A stretch of 64,000 nt of DNA from AP-15 sp963733945. GTDB lineage: Bacteria > Pseudomonadota > Alphaproteobacteria > ATCC43930 > CGMCC-115725. How positions within the stretch are numbered: the stretch's first letter is position 1; each line of letters opens with the position of its first letter. Both the position numbers and the translations under genes were made by a program. Location: assembly GCA_963733945.1 (NCBI GenBank), contig CAVTFD010000040.1, positions 62,001 through 126,000 of the forward strand, written 5' to 3'. The notes beneath the pieces were generated by a model that was not told the origin of the DNA, searched no databases, and saw nothing but the letters and a program-made list of their open reading frames with translations. This document shows positions 34,165-42,884 of the stretch, piece after piece.

Positions 34165-35607
34165 TTATTTTAGTCCGCGGACGACCGGGATGTCCAACTC
34201 GCGGATCTTTTTGCGCAAGGTATTGCGGTTGAGGCCCAACAGATGTGCGGCCTTGATCTGGTTGCCGCGTGTGGCACCGAGGGTCAAGACGATCAGCGGG
34301 CGCTCGACTTCACGCAGCACCCGCTCATAAAGCCCCGCGGCCGGCAGCCCGCCCTTATGAGCGGCAAAATAGCTTCTGATATGGCGCTCGACCGCGCCCG
34401 CGAGCCCTTCTCCGCCCCCCGTGTCGACGGTATCGGCCGCCGCCGGCGTGTCGCCAAGCTCGAAGTCGATGATCGACGCCCCGATCACCTCTTGCGAATA
34501 GAGCGCGGCCAGCCGCCGAATCAGATTTTCGAGCTCGCGCACGTTGCCCGGCCACCGATAGGTTCGCAGCCGCTCCATCGCCGCTTCGTCGAGGCGTTTC
34601 GGCGGTAAGCCCTCGCGGACCGCCAGGGCCGCAAAATGCCGCACCAGCGCCGGTATATCCGCTGAGCGCTCGCGCAGCGCCGGTAGGCGGACCGGCGCCA
34701 CGTTCAGGCGGTAGAACAGGTCTTCCCGAAAAAGACCCTGTCGGATCAGGTGGCGCAGATCGTGATGGGTCGCGGCGATGACGCGGGCGTCGGCGCGGAT
34801 CGGCACACGGCCTCCGACTGCGGTGAATTCGCCTTCTTGCAGCACGCGCAGCAGCCGGGTTTGCGCCTCGAGCGGCATGTCGCCGATTTCATCGAGAAAC
34901 AGAGTCCCGCCATGCGCCTGCTCGAACCGACCCATGCTGCGGGCGGTGGCGCCGGTAAAGGCGCCCTTTTCGTGGCCGAACAGCTCGCTTTCTATCAGCT
35001 CGCGCGGGATCGCCGCCATGTTGATCGGGACAAACGGACCGGCGCGGCGTTTGCCGTAATTGTGCAGCGCCCGCGCCACCAGTTCCTTGCCGGTGCCGCT
35101 CTCACCCATGATCGTGACCGTCAAATCGGTGCCCATCAGCCGGGCGATGACCCGATAGATCTCCTGCATCGCGGGCGAGCGGCCGATCAGCGGTAGCTGG
35201 TCCTCGAGATCGTCATCGATCCCGTTCGCCGACATATCGTGTGGCGTGGTCAGGGCGCGCTCGACCACGCTGACCAGCTCGCGCAGATCGAACGGCTTGG
35301 GCAGATATTCGAACGCGCCCCGCTCGGTAGCCTTGACCGCAGTCAGCAGGGTGTTCTGCGCGCTCATGACTATGATCCGCAATTCGGGGCGGATCTTTTT
35401 GATGCGCGGGATCAGGTCGAGGCCGTTCTCGTCCGGCATGATTACGTCAGTGATGACGAGATCGCCATCGCCGTCGGCTACCCACCGCCACAAGGTTGCG
35501 GCGTTGCCGGTCATCTTTACCTCGTGCCCGAGCCGGATCAGCGCCTGATTGAGCACCGTCCGGATCGCGCGATCGTCATCGGCCACCAGGATCGTCGAAG
35601 TCATCAC
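34165..35607 (-). CDS. ntrC: Nitrogen regulator NtrC
   Basis: A 480-residue sigma-54 activator. Receiver domain with LVADDDRAIRTVLNQAL and DLVITDVIMPDENGLDLIPR; AAA+ domain with MGESGTGKELVARALH, GHEKGAFTGATARSMGRFEQ (intact GAFTGA) and GGTLFLDEIGDMP; Fis-type DNA-binding end NQIKAAHLLGLNRNTLRKKI. It overlaps the stop of ntrB by 4 bases, as usual for a two-component pair. It activates nitrogen-assimilation promoters when phosphorylated by NtrB. Confidence 0.96.
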   Translation of the reverse strand: MMTSTILVADDDRAIRTVLNQALIRLGHEVKMTGNAATLWRWVADGDGDLVITDVIMPDENGLDLIPRIKKIRPELRIIVMSAQNTLLTAVKATERGAFEYLPKPFDLRELVSVVERALTTPHDMSANGIDDDLEDQLPLIGRSPAMQEIYRVIARLMGTDLTVTIMGESGTGKELVARALHNYGKRRAGPFVPINMAAIPRELIESELFGHEKGAFTGATARSMGRFEQAHGGTLFLDEIGDMPLEAQTRLLRVLQEGEFTAVGGRVPIRADARVIAATHHDLRHLIRQGLFREDLFYRLNVAPVRLPALRERSADIPALVRHFAALAVREGLPPKRLDEAAMERLRTYRWPGNVRELENLIRRLAALYSQEVIGASIIDFELGDTPAAADTVDTGGGEGLAGAVERHIRSYFAAHKGGLPAAGLYERVLREVERPLIVLTLGATRGNQIKAAHLLGLNRNTLRKKIRELDIPVVRGLK

Positions 35608-36734
35608 CCGATACCGTCTTGCGCGACCACGGGCAAAAACACCCGGAACACGGTTCGGCGGGGCTGGCTGTCAAATTCAATGACTCCGCCGTGGTCACCG
35701 ATCACCTTGGCCACCAATGCAAGACCAAGGCCAGTTCCGTTTCGTTTGGTCGTCACAAACGGATCAAACAGATAGGGGCGCATGTCCTCGGGAATGCCTG
35801 CCCCGTTGTCACTGACCGCAACCATCAGCGGCAAATGCCGGCGCCCTTCCCCACCCGGCCCAGCCAACCGCAGTCCGTGGCGATACCCGGTGGTCAAGAT
35901 GATCTCGCCATCGGCACCAGCCGCCGCTTCGGCGGCATTTTTGACAATGTTTAAAAAGACCTGGACCAAGAGGTCGCGATTACCATGAACCAAAGGCAAT
36001 GACGGGTCGTACTCCTCGACGAAGCGAACGTGGCGGGCAAAGCCCGACTGCGCCAGCTTGCGCACTCGTTCGAGGATCTCATGGATGTTGACCGCTTCGC
36101 GCTCGATCGGTCGATGGTCGGAAAACGCCTCCATCCGGTCGACGAGAGCCACGATTCGGTCGGTCTCGTCGCAGATCAGCCGGGTCAGCTCGCGGCCGGC
36201 GTCATCGGCGTCCTGCTCCAAAAGCTGCGCCGCGCCGCGAATTCCGGAAAGCGGATTCTTGACCTCGTGCGCCAGCATCGCCGCCATTGCGGTAATCGAG
36301 CGGGCGGCGCTGCGGTGGGTCAGCTGGCGATCGACCTTGTCGACCATGGCCCGCTCGTGCAGGGTCAGCACCAGTATGTCCGCGTCCTCGCCGGCCAGCG
36401 CCCCCTGGATCGTGACCGTGCGGCTGCCAAAGCGCGCGCCTTCGAGCGGCATGTCATATTCCGAGAACGTGTTGCCGCTGCGCCAAACTGCGTCGACGAG
36501 CCCCATCAATGGGCTATGCGGGGCAACAAGATCGGCGAGCGCGCTGCCGCGCAGCGCCGCGGCGCCCAAGCCAAAAAACTGCTCGGCCGCGGTGTTGACC
36601 AGGCGGATTTCGCCGCTGCGGTCGAGGACGATTACCGGGTCAGCGAGCGCCGTCAGCACCGCGGCGGCCTCGGGCTGGGTCTCGGTAACCGGGCGCGCGC
36701 CGGCGCTCCGCCGCCGGAACGGCGCCTTGATCAT
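35604..36734 (-). CDS. ntrB: Nitrogen sensor kinase NtrB
   Basis: Read from ATG 36734 (MIKAPFRRRSAGARP), which overlaps the dusB stop by 4 bases; the longer open frame to 37019 lies inside dusB and is not used. The 376-residue protein has a PAS domain (VLDRSGEIRLVNTAAEQFFG), HisKA with MLAHEVKNPLSGIRGAAQLL and an ATPase domain with NIVKNAAEAAAGAD, SDNGAGIPEDMRP and GTGLGLALVAKVIGDHGG. No membrane segments, as expected for a PII-controlled cytoplasmic kinase. Confidence 0.95.
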   Translation of the reverse strand: MIKAPFRRRSAGARPVTETQPEAAAVLTALADPVIVLDRSGEIRLVNTAAEQFFGLGAAALRGSALADLVAPHSPLMGLVDAVWRSGNTFSEYDMPLEGARFGSRTVTIQGALAGEDADILVLTLHERAMVDKVDRQLTHRSAARSITAMAAMLAHEVKNPLSGIRGAAQLLEQDADDAGRELTRLICDETDRIVALVDRMEAFSDHRPIEREAVNIHEILERVRKLAQSGFARHVRFVEEYDPSLPLVHGNRDLLVQVFLNIVKNAAEAAAGADGEIILTTGYRHGLRLAGPGGEGRRHLPLMVAVSDNGAGIPEDMRPYLFDPFVTTKRNGTGLGLALVAKVIGDHGGVIEFDSQPRRTVFRVFLPVVAQDGIG

Positions 36735-37717
36735 GCTGCCTTCCGAGTAAGCAGCGGCTCGTAGAACGACCGGATCAACGCCATGACGCGCGCCGGGTCG
36801 ACGGTCTGGTTGACCGCTGCGCGGAATTCGGCCGAACCTGGCAGGCCCTTGGAATACCACGCGACGTGCTTGCGGGCGATGCGTGAGCCGACCGCGGTCC
36901 CGTAATGGACCAGCATCTCCTGGTAATGCTCGAGTACGATGTCGCGCTGCGCCGTGAGTGGAGGGTCGGGGATTTGTTTGCGGCTTTGCAGCCAGGCGAT
37001 CACCTGATGCACGAACCACGGTCGGCCGTAGCAGCCGCGGCCGATCATCAGCCCGTCGGCGCCCGATTGAGCCAGGGCGCGCTCAGCATCCTCGAGGCTT
37101 ACGATGTCGCCGTTGGCGACGACCGGGATCGTTACATTTTCCTTAACCCGGCGGATAAACCCCCAATCGGCCGAGCCGGCATAGAGCTGGCAGCGGGTGC
37201 GTCCGTGCACGGTAATCATTCGAATGCCGCAAGCTTGCGCAATCCGCGCGAGCCGGGGTGCATTGCGGCTGTGCTCGTCCCAGCCGGTGCGCATCTTCAA
37301 AGTGACCGGCAGGTCGACGGCCTTGACGGTGGCTTCGAGAATGCGGGCGGCATGGCTCTCGTCGCGCATCAGCGCCGAGCCGGCATGGCCGTTGACCACT
37401 TTCTTGACCGGGCAGCCGAAATTGATGTCGATCATCCGCGCGCCGCGGTCGGCATTGAGCTTTGCCGCCTCGGCCATGACCCGCGGCTCGCAACCGGCGA
37501 GCTGCACCGCCATCGGCTGCTCATCGGCGCAGCTCTTCGCCATCGTCAAGGATTGTCGGGTCTCGCGAATCATCGCTTCGCTAGCGATCATCTCGGAGAC
37601 AACGAGCCCCGCGCCCAGACGCTTGACCAGTCGCCGGAACGGCAGATCCGTCACTCCCGACATCGGGGCGAGGATCACCGGGTCTTCAAGTGTTAGAGAA
37701 CCGAGCGAAATGGTCAT
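36731..37717 (-). CDS. dusB: tRNA-dihydrouridine synthase B
   Basis: A 328-residue FMN enzyme that reduces uridine in tRNA (historic name nifR3). LAPMSGVTDLPFRRLVKRLG, INFGCPVKKVVNGHAGSALM (catalytic Cys), MRTGWDEHSRNAP, VHGRTRCQLYAGSADW and GADGLMIGRGCYGRPW are the family blocks. It is the first gene of the dusB-ntrBC-ntrYX order and diverges from ispDF across about 150 bases. Confidence 0.95.
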   Translation of the reverse strand: MTISLGSLTLEDPVILAPMSGVTDLPFRRLVKRLGAGLVVSEMIASEAMIRETRQSLTMAKSCADEQPMAVQLAGCEPRVMAEAAKLNADRGARMIDINFGCPVKKVVNGHAGSALMRDESHAARILEATVKAVDLPVTLKMRTGWDEHSRNAPRLARIAQACGIRMITVHGRTRCQLYAGSADWGFIRRVKENVTIPVVANGDIVSLEDAERALAQSGADGLMIGRGCYGRPWFVHQVIAWLQSRKQIPDPPLTAQRDIVLEHYQEMLVHYGTAVGSRIARKHVAWYSKGLPGSAEFRAAVNQTVDPARVMALIRSFYEPLLTRKAA

Positions 37718-37864
37718 TCTTTGAGCAGAAGTTAGACTTGCCTAGTGATTGGGCAGACACTAATCCGTTTCTTTTTGCAGTGCAACATTAAGAATAGTGA
37801 CCGCGCGCCTGGTCCGGAGATCGGCAGCGGTGGCAAAGGCGCGCCCAGTCGGCTAATTTTATGC

Positions 37865-39019
37865 ATGGAATCGGTTTATGCACTCGTCGTCGCGGCGGGC
37901 CGGGGGAGCCGATTTGGCGGCGACGTGCCCAAGCAATACCTGCGGCTCGGCGGAGCCATGGTGTTGCGGCATGCGGTGGCGGCTTTGGCCCGGCATCGGC
38001 GGGTTTCCGGAGTGCTGGTGGTGATCCGGCCGGAGGATCGGGCGCTGTTCGATGACGCGGTCGCCGGCTTGCCGGTGTTGCCGCCGGTCGCGGGCGGCGC
38101 CACCCGTCAGGATTCTGTCAGGCTCGGGCTCGAGGCGTTGGCGCCGTATCGCCCGCGGCGCGTGCTGATCCATGACGCAGCGCGGCCATTTCCCGACACG
38201 GCGCTGATCGACCGGGTCATCCAAGCGCTCGACGAGGCGCCGGCGGCGATTCCTTGCCTGCCGCTGCGCGATACGATCAAGCGCGCCGAGAGCGGAATGA
38301 TCCGGGCGACGGTTGACCGAGCCGAGCTATGGCGCGCGCAAACCCCCCAAGGTTTTCAATTCGATCAGATCCTGGCCGCGCATCATGCCTCTGCCGGAAC
38401 CGAGCTGACCGACAATTCGGCGGTCGCCGAGGCGGCCGGCCTGGCGCCGCAGTTGGTTGTCGGCAGCGAGGACAATCTGAAAGTGACGACAACTGAAGAC
38501 CTCGCCGCCGCCGAACGTCTGATCGCCGCCCGGCGCGGCGATGTACGCGTCGGGCAAGGTTTTGACGTCCACGCCTTTGGACCCGGGCATCGGATTTTCA
38601 TCTGCGGGGTCGAAATCCCACACGGTGAAAGCTTGGTTGGTCATTCCGACGCTGATGTGGGCCTCCATGCGCTGACCGACGCGCTGCTGGGCGCGATCGG
38701 GGCCGGCGATATCGGCATCCATTTCCCACTCGGTGATTCGCGCTGGCACGGTGCAGCCTCGGATCAATTTCTACGCCACGCGGCCGATCTCGTAGGCGCG
38801 CGGGGCGGCGCTGTTGCGGCGGTCGACGTGACGATCATCTGCGAGCGACCGAAGATCAGCCCTCATCGCGCAGTGATGGTAGAGCGGATTGCCGAGATTC
38901 TCGGTATCGCCGCCGAACGCGTCAGCGTCAAGGCAACGACGACCGATCGCCTCGGCTTCACCGGCCGCGGCGAAGGCATCGCCGCGCAAGCCGTCGCCAC
39001 CGTCCGCCTGCCATTGTAG
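37865..39019 (+). CDS. ispDF: Bifunctional IspD/IspF
   Basis: A 384-residue fusion of two non-consecutive MEP-pathway enzymes. Residues 1-225 are IspD (ALVVAAGRGSRFGGDVPKQY, HDAARPFPD, RAQTPQGF), which makes CDP-methylerythritol. From about 227 comes IspF (VGQGFDVHAFGPGHR, HSDADVGLHALTDALLGAIG, ATTTDRLGFTGRGEGIAAQA), the cyclodiphosphate synthase. ATG 37865 gives the family start; the open frame runs up to 37745 with unconserved residues. The fusion is common in alphaproteobacteria. Confidence 0.95.
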   Translation: MESVYALVVAAGRGSRFGGDVPKQYLRLGGAMVLRHAVAALARHRRVSGVLVVIRPEDRALFDDAVAGLPVLPPVAGGATRQDSVRLGLEALAPYRPRRVLIHDAARPFPDTALIDRVIQALDEAPAAIPCLPLRDTIKRAESGMIRATVDRAELWRAQTPQGFQFDQILAAHHASAGTELTDNSAVAEAAGLAPQLVVGSEDNLKVTTTEDLAAAERLIAARRGDVRVGQGFDVHAFGPGHRIFICGVEIPHGESLVGHSDADVGLHALTDALLGAIGAGDIGIHFPLGDSRWHGAASDQFLRHAADLVGARGGAVAAVDVTIICERPKISPHRAVMVERIAEILGIAAERVSVKATTTDRLGFTGRGEGIAAQAVATVRLPL

Positions 39020-39039
39020 ATGATTCCTGACCCGTCCAT

Positions 39040-39127
39040 CTTCGTCATGGCTGGACTTGGTCCGCCCATCCGCGAGCCGCTTCATGGCAAATCCGTGGAT
39101 GACCGGGACAAGCCCGGTCACGACGAA
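39040..39127. repeat. REP-like intergenic palindrome between ispDF and pgpA
   Basis: CTTCGTCATGGCTGGACTTG at the left is answered on the right by the complement of CTTCGTCGTGACCGGGCTTG, with further pairing inward (GGTCCGCCCATCC against CCCGGTCATCCAC), making a long imperfect hairpin of about 88 bases. Such cgtcatggccgggcttgtcccggccat-type palindromes are dispersed in many Rhodospirillales and Rhizobiales genomes. Confidence 0.65.
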
Positions 39128-39135
39128 GAGACAAA

Positions 39136-39654
39136 TTGAGTTGCGGAATTACTTCGTCGAAGGCGCGTCTCGGCCTGCCGCTGCGGCATCCGGCGGCGCT
39201 GCTCGCCACCTGGTTCGGGGTGGGACTGATCCCCATAGCGCCCGGCACTTGGGGATCGCTCGCGGCCCTGCCCCTTGCCTGGGCAATCCGCAGCCTGTGG
39301 GGCGCAACCGGACTCGCCATCGCCCTTGCGATCGTCTTTTTCACCGGATGGTGGGCGGCGGCGGCCGTCATCAAGACGAGTGGGATCAAAGATCCTGGGT
39401 TCCTGGTAATCGACGAGGTCGCAGGGCAATGGCTCGTCCTGCTGGCCGCACCGCGCGATCCGCTCGCCTGGCTCCTGGCCTTCTTGCTGTTCCGGGTCTT
39501 CGACATCTGGAAGCCATGGCCGGTGCGCTGGGCCGACCGGGACATTACCGGCGGTCTCGGCGTCATGCTCGACGACCTTTTGGCGGCGGTTTACGCTGCC
39601 CTCGTCTTTTCGGTGCTGTTGGCGATTGGCGGAGTGTTCGGTGTTCGATCCTGA
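39136..39654 (+). CDS. pgpA: Phosphatidylglycerophosphatase A
   Basis: A 172-residue inner-membrane phosphatase that dephosphorylates phosphatidylglycerol phosphate. LLATWFGVGLIPIAPGTWGS, KDPGFLVIDEVAGQWLVL and FRVFDIWKPWPVRWAD are the family blocks, with acidic residues for metal binding; three to four hydrophobic segments are visible. The TTG at 39136 is the annotated start, right after the REP-like palindrome. The 3' end overlaps the cinA frame. Confidence 0.88.
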   Translation: MSCGITSSKARLGLPLRHPAALLATWFGVGLIPIAPGTWGSLAALPLAWAIRSLWGATGLAIALAIVFFTGWWAAAAVIKTSGIKDPGFLVIDEVAGQWLVLLAAPRDPLAWLLAFLLFRVFDIWKPWPVRWADRDITGGLGVMLDDLLAAVYAALVFSVLLAIGGVFGVRS

Positions 39655-40135
39655 AACGCTTGATCTGGCGACATCGGTGCTTGATGCGTGCCGTGCGCGC
39701 GGCTGGCATGTGGCGACCGCCGAATCTTGCACAGGCGGCCTGGTCGCGGCGGCGCTGACCGCAATCGCCGGTTCGTCCGAGGTGGTCGAGCGCAGTTTCG
39801 TACCCTATTCGAATGAAGCCAAATCGGAATTGCTCGGAGTTCCCCCCGAGGTGATCGCGGCTCACGGCGCGGTCAGCGCCGAAACCGCCGCGGCGATGGC
39901 CGAGGGCGCCCTTGCCCGCGCCCCGGTCGATCTCGCAGTCTCGATTACCGGCGTTGCCGGACCGGGCGGCGGCAGCCCCGAGAAGCCGGTCGGGCTGATC
40001 CATTGCGGCCTCGCCCGCCGCGGCAGGTCCCCCCGAACCGAGCGTCGTGTGTTTCCGGGCGACCGCGCGGCGGTGCGCGGCGCAGCCTTGCGGCTGGCGC
40101 TCGGCCTGCTGGCGGACGAAGCCCGCAGCCAGTAA
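39626..40135 (+). CDS. pncC: CinA-type nicotinamide-nucleotide amidohydrolase (PncC)
   Basis: A short CinA C-terminal domain protein of 169 residues that deamidates NMN in pyridine-nucleotide recycling. VATAESCTGGLVAAALTAIA, SFVPYSNEAKSELLGVP, AMAEGALARAPVDLAVSITG and AGPGGGSPEKPVGLIHCGLA are diagnostic. TTG 39626 is the first start in the frame; GTG 39641 (VFDPETLDLA) is equally plausible. It overlaps pgpA, so translation is probably coupled. Confidence 0.88.
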   Translation: MAECSVFDPETLDLATSVLDACRARGWHVATAESCTGGLVAAALTAIAGSSEVVERSFVPYSNEAKSELLGVPPEVIAAHGAVSAETAAAMAEGALARAPVDLAVSITGVAGPGGGSPEKPVGLIHCGLARRGRSPRTERRVFPGDRAAVRGAALRLALGLLADEARSQ

Positions 40136-40147
40136 GGAGGCCATCGC

Positions 40148-41023
40148 ATGAGCAGTTTCAACATTGCTGTAGTCCAGCCGCATACGAACCCGCCGCCCGA
40201 TGACGCGAAAAACGTCAACGACGCGGTCAAATGGATCGAGCGGGCGGCCGGTGAGGGTGCGGACTTCGTCTGTTTCCCGGAATCCTATCCGGGGCCGTGG
40301 CGGATGCCGGCCACCTACGATCCGTCGGCGCGTATCATCGAGGCGGCCGCCAAATTCGGGATCCACGCCGTATTCGGCACGATGGAGCCGATCGATGATG
40401 CCAAAAGGACCGCGTACAACCTGACCTGCATGGCCTATCCCGACGGGCGCAACCCCGCGCGGTATCGCCGCACTCATCCGAACGGCCCGTGGATCTATTC
40501 GAGCCGCACCGGCGGTGGCGGAGTGTGGGAGTTCGAATGGGTCCCGGGCGACGAGTTCCCGGTCTTCGACACGGTCCACGGTAAAGTCGGGCTCGGCATG
40601 TGCAGCGAAGTCTATATGCCCGAGGTGTCGCGGGCGCTCGCCTTGCGCGGGGCGGAGATCATCTTTCTCCCGGCTGGTCTCAGCGGCGCCGGGAATCTAT
40701 GGGAGACTTGGCACACCCTGCTGCGGGCGCGGGCGATCGAGAATTTGGCGCTTGTCGTCTCGACCCGGAACATCTTTGATCCGGCGACGGAGCGCGGGCT
40801 GGCGATCATCGCGGGTCCGGAGCGGACGCATTACGAGAGCATCAATGTCGGGATGTCGGTGGTGCAGGTCAGCTTCGACCGGGTGCGCGAATTGCGCGCC
40901 GGCTGGGACGGCAACGACAAGACCCCATTCTGCGGCACCAAGCAGGGCCTATTGTCGCAATGGCAGCGCCCCGAACTCTACGACAGCATCTTGCCGCGCC
41001 CGCTGTCGGTGGCGGCCGAATAA
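40148..41023 (+). CDS. Carbon-nitrogen hydrolase (nitrilase superfamily), catalytic Lys replaced
   Basis: A 291-residue protein with the nitrilase fold. The glutamate is in DFVCFPESYPGPW and the cysteine in VGLGMCSEVYMPEVSRALAL. The position that normally holds the catalytic lysine (YRKxH) reads ARYRRTHPNGP, i.e. arginine. AGG at 40136-40139 lies ahead of ATG 40148, so the start is good. Amidase, carbamoylase or nitrilase specificity cannot be read from the sequence. It is followed by a MOSC gene 18 bases later, likely the same transcript. Confidence 0.78.
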   Translation: MSSFNIAVVQPHTNPPPDDAKNVNDAVKWIERAAGEGADFVCFPESYPGPWRMPATYDPSARIIEAAAKFGIHAVFGTMEPIDDAKRTAYNLTCMAYPDGRNPARYRRTHPNGPWIYSSRTGGGGVWEFEWVPGDEFPVFDTVHGKVGLGMCSEVYMPEVSRALALRGAEIIFLPAGLSGAGNLWETWHTLLRARAIENLALVVSTRNIFDPATERGLAIIAGPERTHYESINVGMSVVQVSFDRVRELRAGWDGNDKTPFCGTKQGLLSQWQRPELYDSILPRPLSVAAE

Positions 41024-41041
41024 CGACAAGGGGCAATCCCT

Positions 41042-41584
41042 ATGGGAGGAATTGTGACGGCGGTGAGCCGGAGCCCGCGGCACAGCTTGGTCAAGTCGAA
41101 TGAAGACTGCATCAGGCTGGTGGCCGGGATGGGCGTCGAGGGCGACGCCCATCAAGGCACGACGGTCAAACACCGCTCACGTGTCGCGCGGGACCCGGCC
41201 CAACCGAATCTGCGCCAGGTGCATCTGGTCCATACCGAACTGCACGACGAGCTGCGGCAGGCGGGGTTCGCCGTGGCGCCAGGGCAGATGGGCGAGAATG
41301 TGACGACATCAGGGGTCGATCTGCTTGGCCTCGCGGCCGGCACGCGGCTCCATCTCGGCTCCAGCGCCATCGTCGAGGTCACCGGGCTGCGCAACCCCTG
41401 CGCCCAGCTCGACAAGATCCAAAAGGGGCTGATGGCCGCGACGCTTGGGCGCGACGAGCACGGCAATCTCGTGCGCAAGGCCGGGATCATGGGCGTCGTG
41501 CTGGCCGAAGGCGAGGTTCGTCCCGGCGATCCGATCCGCGTCGAGCCCCCTCCTCCGCCGCACCGGCCGCTCGCCGTGGTGTAA
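41042..41584 (+). CDS. MOSC-domain protein
   Basis: A 180-residue stand-alone MOSC (molybdenum-cofactor sulfurase C-terminal) domain. VSRSPRHSLVKSNEDCIRLV and GMGVEGDAHQGTTVKHRSRV open it; GQMGENVTTSGVDLLGLAAG and VEVTGLRNPCAQLDKIQKGL carry the conserved cysteine; GIMGVVLAEGEVRPGD closes it. Such proteins bind or shuttle Moco sulfur, or act in N-hydroxylated-base reduction with partners. The partner here is unknown. Its stop lies within the shared hairpin that separates it from the convergent lactonase gene. Confidence 0.82.
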   Translation: MGGIVTAVSRSPRHSLVKSNEDCIRLVAGMGVEGDAHQGTTVKHRSRVARDPAQPNLRQVHLVHTELHDELRQAGFAVAPGQMGENVTTSGVDLLGLAAGTRLHLGSSAIVEVTGLRNPCAQLDKIQKGLMAATLGRDEHGNLVRKAGIMGVVLAEGEVRPGDPIRVEPPPPPHRPLAVV

Positions 41585-41618
41585 GCCGCCGCCTGTTCCC
41601 CTGGCGGCGGCTTACACC
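41578..41618. terminator. Bidirectional hairpin shared by two convergent genes
   Basis: GGTGTAAGCCGCCGCC (41578-41593) is followed, after the 9-base loop TGTTCCCCT, by its exact complement at 41603-41618. The MOSC stop is in the left arm and the lactonase stop in the right arm, so each reading direction ends in the same 16-bp stem. No T-run follows on either side, so this is a strong stem but not a textbook intrinsic terminator. Confidence 0.75.
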
Positions 41619-42778
41619 ATCCCCATCCAGAACATCTGGCGGTTGCCGACATCGACATCGTATTTGCGCACGAAATCGAGCTTACCGTCGGCGCCGATGC
41701 GAAAGACCGAAAGACAGGCCGGCACCTCGTGGATTGTCGCGCCGTCTTTGACCGGCAATCCCATGATGTGCGCTGCGACAAGGATTTGGCCGCTCGGGTC
41801 GATGTGAAAGGTGCGGCAATGGATGCCGCGGGTATCGACATGCTGGATCGGGCTGGGCTCGCCGGTCGTATGGTCGATTGCATAGACCGCCAGCGTGTTC
41901 TCGCCGCCGGCAAAGACGCGTTCTGTCCCCGCCCCGACCGTGCTCGAGGCACGATTGGCCACGTAGACAAAGCGGCCGTTGGGATGGACATGGACCGTGC
42001 CGGCGGCCTGCCGCCCGCGGATATTGCCCGGCTCTCCCAGGGTGCCTTTGCTGAATCGCGGAGCCCCGGACAGCCGGTCGCCGTCGATCGCGAACATGTC
42101 GAGCCGGTTCTGCCGCTCGAGCGAGACATAAACCCACGGCTTAGTGGGGTGAAAATCGAGATGGCGCGGGCCAAAGCCGAATCCGCCGGCGGGAGCGACC
42201 GAAACTTCGTCGTTCAGCAATCCGTTGTCGTAGTGGAAAACCTTCAGCGCGCCCGGCTCCTCGGACTTTCCTCCCGCGGCGTCGTGGCCGCGCGTGACCA
42301 GAATAGCGAGCCGATCATTTAGGCTTACTCGCACCTGGTGGCCGTAGATGCCGGGGTCGATCACTCCCGTTTGCGCGACCTCGGCGCCCGGCGTCCCGTC
42401 GGGATTTACCCGGTATACCCGAAGACCGCTCGGATTGCTGAAAGCAACCAACAGGTCACGCGACGGAATGTCGCTGGTCATGTGGATCGGCCGCGTCGGC
42501 AGCGCGATCGGATCGCCATGCGACACCAGTGCGCCTGAGGCGGGATCAATGCGAAAGGCACTGACGTTGTGCCTCCGGCCGACCGGCCCGCCGATCCCCG
42601 ATGCGCTGTCGCTCGACGCCACATACAGGAATTCGCGCGAGGCGTGCGGCCAAGCATAATGCACATTTGCCGGCAAGGTCACGGCGCCACGCTTGGAGAG
42701 GGTGGCGTTTTCGATATCGAGGTCGTACTGCGTCAGCTCCGGCCCGACGCTCGCGTAGACGACGGTTTTTTGCGGCAT
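41612..42778 (-). CDS. Lactonase-family seven-bladed beta-propeller protein
   Basis: A 388-residue protein of the 6-phosphogluconolactonase-type propeller family (Pgl/YbhE-like). Repeated blade motifs are FLYVASSD, FGPRHLDFHPTKPWVYVSLE, GTVHVHPNGRFVYVANRASS, NTLAVYAIDHTTGEP and HCRTFHIDPSGQILVAAH. There is no signal peptide. True 6-phosphogluconolactonase activity is likely for close YbhE relatives, but many paralogues act on other lactones, and no pentose-phosphate gene is nearby. Confidence 0.75.
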   Translation of the reverse strand: MPQKTVVYASVGPELTQYDLDIENATLSKRGAVTLPANVHYAWPHASREFLYVASSDSASGIGGPVGRRHNVSAFRIDPASGALVSHGDPIALPTRPIHMTSDIPSRDLLVAFSNPSGLRVYRVNPDGTPGAEVAQTGVIDPGIYGHQVRVSLNDRLAILVTRGHDAAGGKSEEPGALKVFHYDNGLLNDEVSVAPAGGFGFGPRHLDFHPTKPWVYVSLERQNRLDMFAIDGDRLSGAPRFSKGTLGEPGNIRGRQAAGTVHVHPNGRFVYVANRASSTVGAGTERVFAGGENTLAVYAIDHTTGEPSPIQHVDTRGIHCRTFHIDPSGQILVAAHIMGLPVKDGATIHEVPACLSVFRIGADGKLDFVRKYDVDVGNRQMFWMGMV

Positions 42779-42884
42779 TGAAGATACCTCTCGACGGCAG
42801 CTGAAAGCTTCGACAATTCAGCATAAGGGCCACGGCGCGCGCGCCAAAGCGGGAACGTCGCACGGCCCTTGGCCGGGCAGCAGA

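Noticed and set aside
35604..37019. Long form of NtrB with about 95 extra N-terminal residues
   Set aside because: The extension lies wholly inside dusB; ATG 36734 overlaps the dusB stop in the usual ATGA way.
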